From JAGORY01 sp964517585 (GTDB lineage Bacteria; Patescibacteriota; Gracilibacteria; Peribacterales; Peribacteraceae): DNA of 18,879 nucleotides. The translations under genes were made by a program, and so were the position numbers. The stretch is taken from the NCBI GenBank assembly GCA_964517585.1, contig CAZFCB010000027.1, forward strand, positions 1 through 18,879. Direction: 5' to 3'. The first letter of the stretch is position 1. Each line of letters begins with the position of its first letter. Positions 6,279 to 14,000 of the stretch are shown here, piece by piece. The notes beneath the pieces were generated by a model, which worked only from the letters and a program-made list of their open reading frames with translations, was not told the origin of the DNA and searched no databases.

Positions 6279-7853
6279 ATGATTCAATTGATCTCAATTA
6301 TTGGCGCAATCATTGCGGGGTTTCTCCTCGTGAGAATTTGGATTGGCGCAATGAACGTGAAAGCAATCGATCATGAATCGCTTGCGAGTGTGGAGAAGCG
6401 TCATCCGTATCTACCGAAGATGGGTGCAATCGCAGTTTCTGTGGTCATTGCAGGCCTACTCTTCTGGCTTTCTCTGACATACGGCAAGAACACATCACTT
6501 CGCTCTCTCACTGGTTCTACAGCGTTCTACAGGACAATCTTCGTGTTTATTGCCATTTCAGCTCTCGGTATTTTTGATCAACTTCGGTGGCATGGCGACA
6601 AAGACAGATACAAATATTTCTACGCTTTCGTCCTCGGAACACTTGTGACGTGGATTCTCATTGCTTTCAAGCGAGCATTCTTTGAGACGGGAATCGGACA
6701 AGATCCGTTCCTTATGGCGCTCGGCATCACGTGTGTCATCATCGGTTGGAAATTTCTTTTTGGTCCATGGAGTGCATCGATCAAAGCGACTGTACTTGGA
6801 ACATTTCTCTTTTGGGTGACGTACGCAATTCTTCGGTACCAAACAAAAACTGAGCTACTGGCTACAGGCATTGCAGCTGTCATCGCATTTCTGCCAGTGA
6901 TTATCTGGTGCAGGCTTTTCCTCGGATACCACAAAGAACGATTTTCTATTGTCCTGCTTGCGTTCTTTGCGGGCATGCTTTCCACGGTACCAATTCTTTT
7001 CTACAACGAACTCATGGTGCGTGGTATTGAGCTGAACTTCTTTCTGTTCCGTGTCGTGCCTATCAGCTTTGGAGGATCATCGAAGCAGTTTGTTTCCGAT
7101 AGTATCTTTAGCGGGGCCACCGGTACAAAGGCGATAGTCCTCACAACTCTCGTCACATATCTCATCGTCGGTGTCATCGAGGAGCTCAGTAAGTACTGGG
7201 TTCTCCGGCACAGCAGCAAGGAATTTTTCCGTTCTATTGATGACACGCTTCAGCTTGCCATCATCGTTGCTCTTGGCTTTGCATTTGCAGAAAACTTAGC
7301 AAACCCGACGTACTTTGTCGGATTCGTGAAAAATTACCTTCTTGAGTCACCATCTCCGCAGTGGGGACCACTTCTCGGTGGAATCTTTGGTCGTGGAATT
7401 TTAACAATGATGGTCCACATTCTTTCGACTGGTGTGCTTGGGTATTACTTCGGTCTTGCGTTTTTCGCTTCGCCGCTCATGAGAAAACAATTTGAGGCAG
7501 GAAGAACACACCCTATTGTTTTTGCGATGCATCGCATGCTCAATCTTCGCAGTGATACGCTCTTTGCGCGCGTCCAAATGGCGAAAGGACTCTTCTTTGC
7601 AATCGTATTACATGGAGTATTTAATATGGTCGTTTCACTTCCAGAGGTCTTGCCAGGTAATCCAAATACTATTGGGGCGCTTCTTGGTATGGGGGATCAG
7701 CATGTTCTCAGTAGCATCGGCATAACCCTTGTTCCAGCACTTCTGTACGTCGTCGGTGGCTTCTGGCTTTTGTCAGTTTTATTTGAGCGTGAAGAGGATA
7801 TGAAAGAATTCGGAAACATCGTCGAGACACAGTCGGTTGTTTCGACACTATAA
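6279..7853 (+). CDS. PrsW-family intramembrane metalloprotease
   Basis: A 524-residue polytopic membrane protein with about a dozen hydrophobic segments. Its second half carries the PrsW (M82) signature: EELSK (E301, E302, K305), FAFAEN (E338, N339), a His in MMVHILS (H380) and HGVFN (H445, N449), all within membrane helices. PrsW of Bacillus is the site-1 protease that cleaves anti-sigma factor RsiW; no sigma or anti-sigma gene is in this window, so the substrate is unknown. It is longer than typical PrsW, with an extra N-terminal block of helices. The start at 6279 (MIQLISIIG) follows from the promoter position and puts a membrane helix right at the N-terminus. It is followed after 38 nt by the secreted S41 protease, so the two probably share a transcript. 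Confidence 0.85.
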   Translation: MIQLISIIGAIIAGFLLVRIWIGAMNVKAIDHESLASVEKRHPYLPKMGAIAVSVVIAGLLFWLSLTYGKNTSLRSLTGSTAFYRTIFVFIAISALGIFDQLRWHGDKDRYKYFYAFVLGTLVTWILIAFKRAFFETGIGQDPFLMALGITCVIIGWKFLFGPWSASIKATVLGTFLFWVTYAILRYQTKTELLATGIAAVIAFLPVIIWCRLFLGYHKERFSIVLLAFFAGMLSTVPILFYNELMVRGIELNFFLFRVVPISFGGSSKQFVSDSIFSGATGTKAIVLTTLVTYLIVGVIEELSKYWVLRHSSKEFFRSIDDTLQLAIIVALGFAFAENLANPTYFVGFVKNYLLESPSPQWGPLLGGIFGRGILTMMVHILSTGVLGYYFGLAFFASPLMRKQFEAGRTHPIVFAMHRMLNLRSDTLFARVQMAKGLFFAIVLHGVFNMVVSLPEVLPGNPNTIGALLGMGDQHVLSSIGITLVPALLYVVGGFWLLSVLFEREEDMKEFGNIVETQSVVSTL

Positions 7854-7891
7854 AGAGGCGTACCATGACGCAACATTTCACCCCTTAGCGT

Positions 7892-9493
7892 ATGGTATTT
7901 CGTCGTCGTCTCGTTTCCGTATTCGCTTTCCTCATCTTGGTTGCGCCTAATTTCGCCGCTGCGAAATCGGTCATCACGATTGTTGATACATCAGCGAAGA
8001 CAGTCACGCGAGCAAACTTTCTCTCGTGGTCTTTCATCGCTCTTGATCTTAAGAAAGAAGATGGTAAATGTCAGCTACCGTACACGCGTTCTCCACGAGG
8101 CTTGAAGCAAACTCTCTGTAGTGCGCAGACGATGGGTGCTCTCTCTATTTTTGGGGCGACGGCGCAGTACACGCTGAATCGACCTATTACTCGCGGCGAG
8201 GCGTTATTGGTACTTACTGCTCTGACTGAAAAGCAAGAAGTCTTCGATGTCTCAGGATTTAAAGATGTAAAAACAGATGCACAGATTCAGGCGGTGAGAA
8301 ATGCAATGGCACTCAAATGGATGGTGCCACAGAGTTCTGCACTCTTTGGCCTTATGCAGCCACTGACAGGCATTGAAACTCTTTCACTTTTGCAGGCTGT
8401 TGGAGGGCAGCGTACGACCACAACTCATACGATCACAATTCCAGTCAATCTTACCCGTGAAAGTACGCTCCCACATCAGGATATTTTGGGCGCAATCTGG
8501 GACATCATGATGCGTGATTACATTCACGCAGACACCATTGATGGCAATGAGGCTGCCTACAAGGCAATTGAAGGTATGGTGAACTCTCTCAATGATCCGT
8601 ACAGTACATTCTTTCGTCCTGCAGTAGCGGATGATTTTCAGTCACAAATTAAAGGCGAGCTATCTGGCATCGGCGCACATGTTGAAGATAAGGGCGGCAT
8701 CATCACTGTTGTTTCACCACTTCCTGGTTCACCAGCCTTTAAAGCTGGTATCCAGGCAGGTGACGAGATTTTGGAAGCAGGAGGAGTTGTATTGAAAGGC
8801 ATTGGTGTTGAAAAGGCAGTCACCTATATTCGTGGTGAACGAGGCACAACTGTCATCCTGAAGTTACGACGTAACGGTACCGAAATGATTGTTACCGTGA
8901 CACGAGATACAATCTCTATTCCAGAGGTCCAAGTGTCGTGGCAAGGTGACATTGCCGTTGTGCAACTCGTACAGTTCGGTGAAACGACAGTGAAGCGTAT
9001 TCGTTCTGTTTTCACTGATATTCAAGAGAAGAACCCTCGCGGCATCGTGCTAGATCTTCGAAATAACGGCGGAGGCCTCCTGACTGCAGCTGACATCGTC
9101 ATGAGTAATTTCGTTCCTCGTGGTACGGTCGTGGCTCAGGTGAAGAGCCGATCGAGTACTACAACAGAGAAAACGGAGGATGAACCAACGGTCAGTCCTT
9201 CCACAAAAGTTGTCGTGCTTGTGAATAAAGGTTCGGCGAGCGCGTCTGAAATTGTCGCTGGAGCTCTTCAGGATCTGAAACGTGCAACTATTGTCGGTAC
9301 CGTGACCTTCGGAAAGGGAACAGTGCAAGAAGTTATCGGGTTCCGTTCAGGCGAAGCTCTAAAACTTACGATTGCAGAATGGCTGACGCCACTCGGTCGG
9401 CACATTGATAAAATTGGGGTGCTTCCTGATGTTGTCGTAGAGTCAGTGGATCGAGATGATCAAATGAGAAAGGCGCTCGATATTTTGCGATAA
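7892..9493 (+). CDS. S41 C-terminal processing peptidase with N-terminal SLH-like module
   Basis: An exported serine protease of the CtpA/Prc family. Residues 1-25 are a signal peptide (RRR, hydrophobic core, AAA cut region). About 36-170 form a degenerate SLH-like module (VTRANFLSWSFIALDL, NRPITRGEALLVLTAL), not part of standard Ctp proteins. Then come the S41 helical region (IWDIMMRDYIHAD; LNDPYSTFF), a PDZ domain (about 245-325; ELSGIGAHVE, GSPAFKAGIQAGDEI) and the catalytic core with VLDLRNNGGG, nucleophile S450 in KGSASASE and K475 in TFGKGTVQ. The catalytic dyad is intact, so it should be active on the outer face of the membrane. No Shine-Dalgarno precedes the ATG. It lies between the PrsW-type gene and maf. 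Confidence 0.95.
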   Translation: MVFRRRLVSVFAFLILVAPNFAAAKSVITIVDTSAKTVTRANFLSWSFIALDLKKEDGKCQLPYTRSPRGLKQTLCSAQTMGALSIFGATAQYTLNRPITRGEALLVLTALTEKQEVFDVSGFKDVKTDAQIQAVRNAMALKWMVPQSSALFGLMQPLTGIETLSLLQAVGGQRTTTTHTITIPVNLTRESTLPHQDILGAIWDIMMRDYIHADTIDGNEAAYKAIEGMVNSLNDPYSTFFRPAVADDFQSQIKGELSGIGAHVEDKGGIITVVSPLPGSPAFKAGIQAGDEILEAGGVVLKGIGVEKAVTYIRGERGTTVILKLRRNGTEMIVTVTRDTISIPEVQVSWQGDIAVVQLVQFGETTVKRIRSVFTDIQEKNPRGIVLDLRNNGGGLLTAADIVMSNFVPRGTVVAQVKSRSSTTTEKTEDEPTVSPSTKVVVLVNKGSASASEIVAGALQDLKRATIVGTVTFGKGTVQEVIGFRSGEALKLTIAEWLTPLGRHIDKIGVLPDVVVESVDRDDQMRKALDILR

Positions 9494-9494
9494 A

Positions 9495-9557
9495 GTGGGT
9501 AGTGGTTAGCGGGTAGTAAAAATTTTCTTCTCACCACTAGCTTCTCATCACTCAACA
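9495..9557. repeat. Heptad palindrome 4 (9 x 7 bp) between ctp and maf
   Basis: Exactly nine 7-bp units in phase. The left ones are GTGGGTA, GTGGTTA and GCGGGTA; two A/T-rich units follow; the right ones are CTCACCA, CTAGCTT, CTCATCA and CTCAACA. The core TAGTGGTTAG (9500-9509) pairs with CTCACCACTA (9530-9539) at 9 of 10 bases with a 20-nt loop. It begins one base after the ctp stop codon and ends 6 nt before the maf start codon, so it fills almost the whole gap. Confidence 0.88.
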
Positions 9558-9563
9558 CTCCTG

Positions 9564-10142
9564 ATGCCTCGCCTCATCCTTGCATCGGCTAGTCCACAAA
9601 GAAAGACGCTCTTAGAGGGTCTTGGAGTAGCATTCGATATTATTCCCAGTACCGTCGATGAAGATGCTCATCCCGAGAAAAGTCCCTGTGAGAGGTCAGT
9701 TATTCTCGCGAGGCTTAAAGCGGAGGAAATAGCTGCGAAGAACCCTGGATCTATCGTCATTGGTTGCGACACGCTCGTGGTGTCGCACACCGGAGAACTT
9801 TTAGAGAAGCCGAATGATGAGCGTGATGCTCGTCGCATGCTTGAGGCGCAAAGCGGAGCGATATCTCAGGTATTTTCAGCACTGTGTGTGATCGATGCAA
9901 CAGGTAACAAGCATGAAGATGTGTCTACGTCGTCTGTTCGTTTCAAGAAACTCACACCAAAAGACATACGCTGGTGGATAGATACTGGTCTGTGGCGTGG
10001 AAGATCTGGTTCATTTCAGATCGATGGACCTGGCCAACTTATGATTGAACACATAGAAGGGGACTGGTCGGGGATTGTCGGACTACCTGTGTATGTACTC
10101 GGACAACTGTTGGAAATGGCAGGTTTCTCAGTGTATGTATAA
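9564..10142 (+). CDS. maf: Maf-like nucleoside triphosphate pyrophosphatase
   Basis: A 192-residue Maf/YhdE/YceF family protein, which hydrolyses non-canonical or modified nucleotides to the monophosphate and is tied to septum/division control in some bacteria. Signatures are LILASASPQRK at the N-terminus, the metal/phosphate residues D69 (GCDTLVV) and K82 (EKPNDERDARRML), and the C-terminal GRSGSFQIDGPGQLMIEHIEGDW followed by GIVGLPVYVL. The position before D69 is Cys where most family members have Ala; this seems tolerable. No Shine-Dalgarno: the leader is the heptad repeat ending 6 nt before the ATG. It probably shares a transcript with ctp. Confidence 0.93.
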   Translation: MPRLILASASPQRKTLLEGLGVAFDIIPSTVDEDAHPEKSPCERSVILARLKAEEIAAKNPGSIVIGCDTLVVSHTGELLEKPNDERDARRMLEAQSGAISQVFSALCVIDATGNKHEDVSTSSVRFKKLTPKDIRWWIDTGLWRGRSGSFQIDGPGQLMIEHIEGDWSGIVGLPVYVLGQLLEMAGFSVYV

Positions 10143-10185
10143 CGCCGCAGCCGGGACCTGCCTACCGGCAGGCAGGCGCGGCGTT
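10141..10185. repeat. REP-like nested palindrome after maf
   Basis: Outer arms AACGCCGC (10141-10148) and GCGGCGTT (10178-10185) enclose an inner stem CCTGCC/GGCAGG (10157-10162, 10167-10172). It overlaps the last bases of the maf stop codon. There is no T run, so it is not a classic terminator. The CCTGCC...GGCAGG core resembles REP-like sequences I associate with CPR genomes, and it lies about 80 nt from the end of the REP-type transposase gene. Confidence 0.75.
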
Positions 10186-10217
10186 CCGGTAGTCGTAGGC
10201 TCAATATGCCGGATTAT

Positions 10218-10236
10218 CTGCGACGCAGCGTCGCAG
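10218..10236. repeat. Short GC-rich hairpin next to the Y1 transposase
   Basis: CTGCGACG (10218-10225) and CGTCGCAG (10229-10236) form a perfect 8-bp stem with a 3-nt loop, 28 nt past the transposase stop. It could be the 3' hairpin recognised by the enzyme, or a transcript end without a T run. Confidence 0.55.
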
Positions 10237-10263
10237 CTGCGGGAAGAAAATAGATACAGTATT

Positions 10264-10695
10264 TTATGCTATCTGTGTTACCTTCCATGTTCCAGTTGCA
10301 GATGACCACGGGTAGTTTTTCGGGTTATCGCAGAGATGTAATATGAAAGGCTTCTCATGCATGTATTCAAGTTTTTCTTCTGGTTTCTGCGGCAGCCGTA
10401 GATCATAGTATTCCTCAAAAAATGCACCAGTTCCAAGCTCGAAGGAGAGACCAGTTCGATAATCATTGACGAATGCATCCACTGTGTACGGTGCCTGAAT
10501 CTTCAGGAGCAGATGAATGTGATCGGGCATGATGACAAAACCATAGACGACAACATCATGCTTCTTTTGAAGCGTGAAGAGATAGTCGATTGCCTTGGCG
10601 GCAAAATTTGGATGAACGAAGACTTGTCGTCGGTGCCACGTATTCATTGTGATGAACATACAAACACAGTTCTTTGCGCGCATTCTCTGGATCAT
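10264..10695 (-). CDS. REP-associated tyrosine transposase (Y1 HUH, RAYT)
   Basis: A 143-residue Y1_Tnp (IS200-like TnpA_REP) enzyme that would nick and join single-stranded DNA at hairpins. The HUH motif is seen as MPDHIHLLL (H59, H61), and the catalytic Tyr is expected at Y111 in LEYMHEKP, the equivalent of the family's YIHxNP. The C-terminus has the typical NPKNYPWSSA. It is near the short end of the family but looks complete. Start choice: ATG at 10693-10695, supported by a TATAAC box 8 nt upstream; an ATG four codons in is possible. It is a single gene without IS ends or TnpB, flanked by palindromes at 10141-10185 and 10218-10236, as expected for a domesticated RAYT rather than an insertion sequence. 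Confidence 0.92.
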   Translation of the reverse strand: MIQRMRAKNCVCMFITMNTWHRRQVFVHPNFAAKAIDYLFTLQKKHDVVVYGFVIMPDHIHLLLKIQAPYTVDAFVNDYRTGLSFELGTGAFFEEYYDLRLPQKPEEKLEYMHEKPFILHLCDNPKNYPWSSATGTWKVTQIA

Positions 10696-10703
10696 GACGT
10701 GAT

Positions 10704-10709
10704 GTTATA
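10704..10709 (-). promoter_or_regulatory. Candidate -10 box of the RAYT gene, near-leaderless
   Basis: TATAAC on the minus strand ends 8 nt before the start codon. The -35 region is unconvincing. The spacing matches the other near-leaderless starts in the window. Confidence 0.4.
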
Positions 10710-10748
10710 GGAACACGCCAAAAAAGACTCTCGTTTGTACGACATCAT

Positions 10749-10964
10749 TTACATGTTTGAGTAAAACTGGTTTTTGACATTAGCAGCACGGAAACCTTCA
10801 CGCTTGAGGGCTCGGATGCGTCGGAGTCGTCGTGTGGTCTTTCGTTTGTGCGTCCTGCGGTCGCGAAGGAGCTTGATGAAACGAGCCTCTTGCACCTGCT
10901 TTTTAAAGCGGCTCTGGAGCCTTTCGTTCGATTCGTCGCCTCGTTTGATCGCGTGAACAGCCAT
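10749..10964 (-). CDS. rpsU: Small ribosomal subunit protein bS21
   Basis: A 71-residue, very basic protein of the 30S subunit platform, located near the 3' end of 16S rRNA. Residues 1-27 (AVHAIKRGDESNERLQSRFKKQVQ) match the start of bS21, followed by the Arg/Lys-rich helix RDRRTHKRKTTRRLRRIRA. The length is typical. It follows carB after 98 nt but has its own promoter. It has no Shine-Dalgarno; the predicted leader is only a few bases. This is notable because bS21 sits next to the anti-Shine-Dalgarno region and influences its use in some phyla. Confidence 0.95.
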   Translation of the reverse strand: MAVHAIKRGDESNERLQSRFKKQVQEARFIKLLRDRRTHKRKTTRRLRRIRALKREGFRAANVKNQFYSNM

Positions 10965-10975
10965 AAAGCCGGAGC

Positions 10976-11004
10976 ATAGTAAGGGAGAAGATAGGCTGAT
11001 GCAA
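10976..11004 (-). promoter_or_regulatory. Promoter of rpsU, very short leader
   Basis: On the minus strand, TTGCAT (10999-11004), a 17-nt spacer and TACTAT (10976-10981). The -10 box ends 11 nt before the ATG at 10964, so the leader would be about 4-5 nt. Confidence 0.5.
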
Positions 11005-11062
11005 GCCTCTTTTGAGTCTATTTCCTCACGTGCACGTCAGTAGCTGAGCGTATGAGGATTCG

Positions 11063-14000
11063 TCAGGATTTATGCACCAGCAAGTCTGGCCACGGAATGA
11101 GAGGCGAGTCGTCACTTTCCGTTTCGAGCTCCAATGCTTCCACGATGCGTTTTGCTAGCTGTACGTTCGTAATAAGCGGAATGCCTCGATCAGTCGCAAT
11201 ACGTCGAATAAAGTAGCCATCAGTTTTTTCTGCAGATGAACTGTGTTTTGGAATATTGATGACAAGATCGATGCGTTTGTTTTCAAGATATTCCTTGATG
11301 TTCGGGCTGCGAGGTTCTGAAATCTTGTGCAGCAGTGCGCTTGGTATATTGCGTGAGGAAAGAAATTCATGTGTTCGGGCAGTTGCATAAAAGGCAAAAC
11401 CAAGTCGTTGCAATGAACTAATGGTTGATAAGAGCTCAATTTTATCTTCGAGATTTCCGATTGTGAGCAGAATATTTTTTCTGGGGGCAACGAAACCAAT
11501 TGCTTTGAGTGAGAGCAAGAGCGCCTGTTCCATGCTATGGCCGAAACATCCAACTTCTCCCGTAGAAGCCATCTCAACTCCTAGTCTCGGATCCGCGCCT
11601 TTCAGTCGGCTGAAGCTGAACTGCGCAGCCTTCACGCCGACGTGGTCAAGATCCATGGTTTGGTATCGGACATTCTCGGGGGCACGGTGGAGTAATGCCT
11701 GCGTTGCAAGTTCTGCGAAGTTAATCCCCGTGACTTTGCTCACAAATGGAAAACTGCGACTAGCACGGAGATTACATTCGATGACCTTGAGCCGATTATT
11801 CTTCGCCAGGAATTGGATATTAAACGGTCCTGAAATCTGGAGTCCCTGCGATATTTTCTTCGCGATAGCTTTAATCTTTCGAAACGTCTCAATATTGACG
11901 CGTTGCGGCGGAAGAACGATCGTTGCATCGCCGGAATGGACTCCAGCATTTTCAACATGTTCGCTAATAGCGTAGAGCAGAAGCTTGCCGTTCTGAGCGA
12001 CTCCGTCGAAGTCGATTTCTTTCGCATTTGTCTCGAATTTTGAGATCACAACAGGCGCTTCTTTACTGACGCTTGTGGCTTCTTCCACAAATTCCTTCAA
12101 ATCATCTTCGCTCATGACAACAGTCATTGCAGCGCCGGAAAGTACGTAGCTCGGACGGACGATGACAGGGTAACCCGCTGCTTTCGCAAACTGTTTTGCA
12201 GATGCAAGATCGGCAAACTCCTTCCACTCTGGTTGATCAACTTTTAGCTCGTCCATGAGCTTGCCAAACTTATGTCTATCCTCAGCGCGGTCAATATTAG
12301 AGGAATCGGTACCAAGAATGTGCACTCCTGCTTTTGCAAGTTTGAGTGCAAGTGAATTCGGAATTTGGCCGCCCATAGAAACGACAACGCCTATTGGTTT
12401 CAACAGTCGTACTATGTCCATCACACGCTCAAGGGAGAGCTCATCGAAAAATAGTTGATCGCACTCGTCGTAATCCGTACTGACTGTTTCGGGGTTACTA
12501 TTGATCATTGTCACTTCGTATCCTTGTTTCATCAGTTCTCGAACGGATTGTACGCAGCACCAGTCAAATTCTACTGATGAACCAATGGAGTATGGGCCGC
12601 CACCAAGTACGATGACACGAGGCTTTGTGCCATCGGCTAATGGCAATTGGCTCGTGGGAATTGGTTCACTGTTTGTGGTGATCACGCCATTTCTTGCCAA
12701 CTGCCAACTGCCAACTGACTTTTCGTCAAAATGCACATCTGCCACCGACCCGCTGTACGTCAGGAACATATAGTTTGTTTTGGCTGGGAATTCTCCTGCG
12801 AGTGTATCAATTTGTTTGATCACTGGGACGATGCCTGCGTTGATTCGTACAGACGTCACCTCTTCTTCCTTTTCGTCACGGATCATCGCGATGCCTTTAT
12901 CGGAAAATCCACGCTCTTTGCATGTAGCGAGAAGTGCAGGGTTCAGTGCAGCTGATTTCGTTTGAAAGAGTTCGTGCCTTAGGTCAGCGCAGCGTTTGAT
13001 GCGCTCAAGGAACCACGTATCGATGCCTGTCATAATATTGATTTCTTCAACACTAAATTCTCCGCACAGTCCTTCAGCAACGGCAAAGATGCGGCGTGGA
13101 CTTGGAACTTTGATCTCGCTTTTGAGGTCTTTCTTCGCGAACTTCATCGGTACCGGAAGTAGGCCTTGTGATCCGTTATTCAGCATGCGCATCGCTTTTT
13201 GCAAAGCTTCTTCCATAGATCGTCCGAGTGCCATCACTTCGCCCACGGATTTCATCTCCGTGGAAATTTCAGTCGAAACGAAATTGAATTTAGACAGATC
13301 CCATCGTGGTACTTTTACCGCAACGTAGTCGAGTGATGGCTCAAAGTCTGCACACGTGACTTTTGTAATTGAGTTCTTGATCTCGGGAAGCGCAGCACCG
13401 AGTGCAAGTTTTGCAGCAACGAATGCCAGTGGATAACCCGTAGCCTTGGATGCCAAGGCAGAGCTTCTACTCAGTCTGGCATTTACTTCGATGACACGAT
13501 ACGTACGACTTTTTGGGTGAAGAGCGTACTGAATATTGCACTCTCCGATGATGCCCAAGTGTCGAATCACTTTGAGTGCGATGCTCCGAAGCATCTGATA
13601 GTCATCATTATCGAGCGTCTGACTCGGTGCAACGACGATGGATTCACCAGTGTGGATACCGAGTGGATCAATGTTCTCCATGTTACACACCGTGATGCAG
13701 TTGTCGTATGCGTCGCGCACAACTTCGTATTCAATTTCTTTCCAACCCGTGAGATCTTCCTCGACCAATACCTGATGCGATTCGACGAAAGCGACCTTCA
13801 AAATTTCTTCTGCTTTCTCGAGAGTATTTGCCCGCCCGCTCCCTTTTCCCCCGAGCGCGAATGCAGCACGAATCATGACCGGTAGCCCGATAGTTTCCAG
13901 TGCCTTTTTTGCTTCTTCGAGGGATTCACATGCGACCGAACGAGGAACAGAGACGCCAATGGAATTCAACTCTGCGTTAAACAGTGCACGATCCTCTGTT

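Noticed and set aside
10141..10185. Intrinsic terminator of maf
   Set aside because: A strong hairpin, but no T run follows on either strand; better described as a REP-like palindrome.
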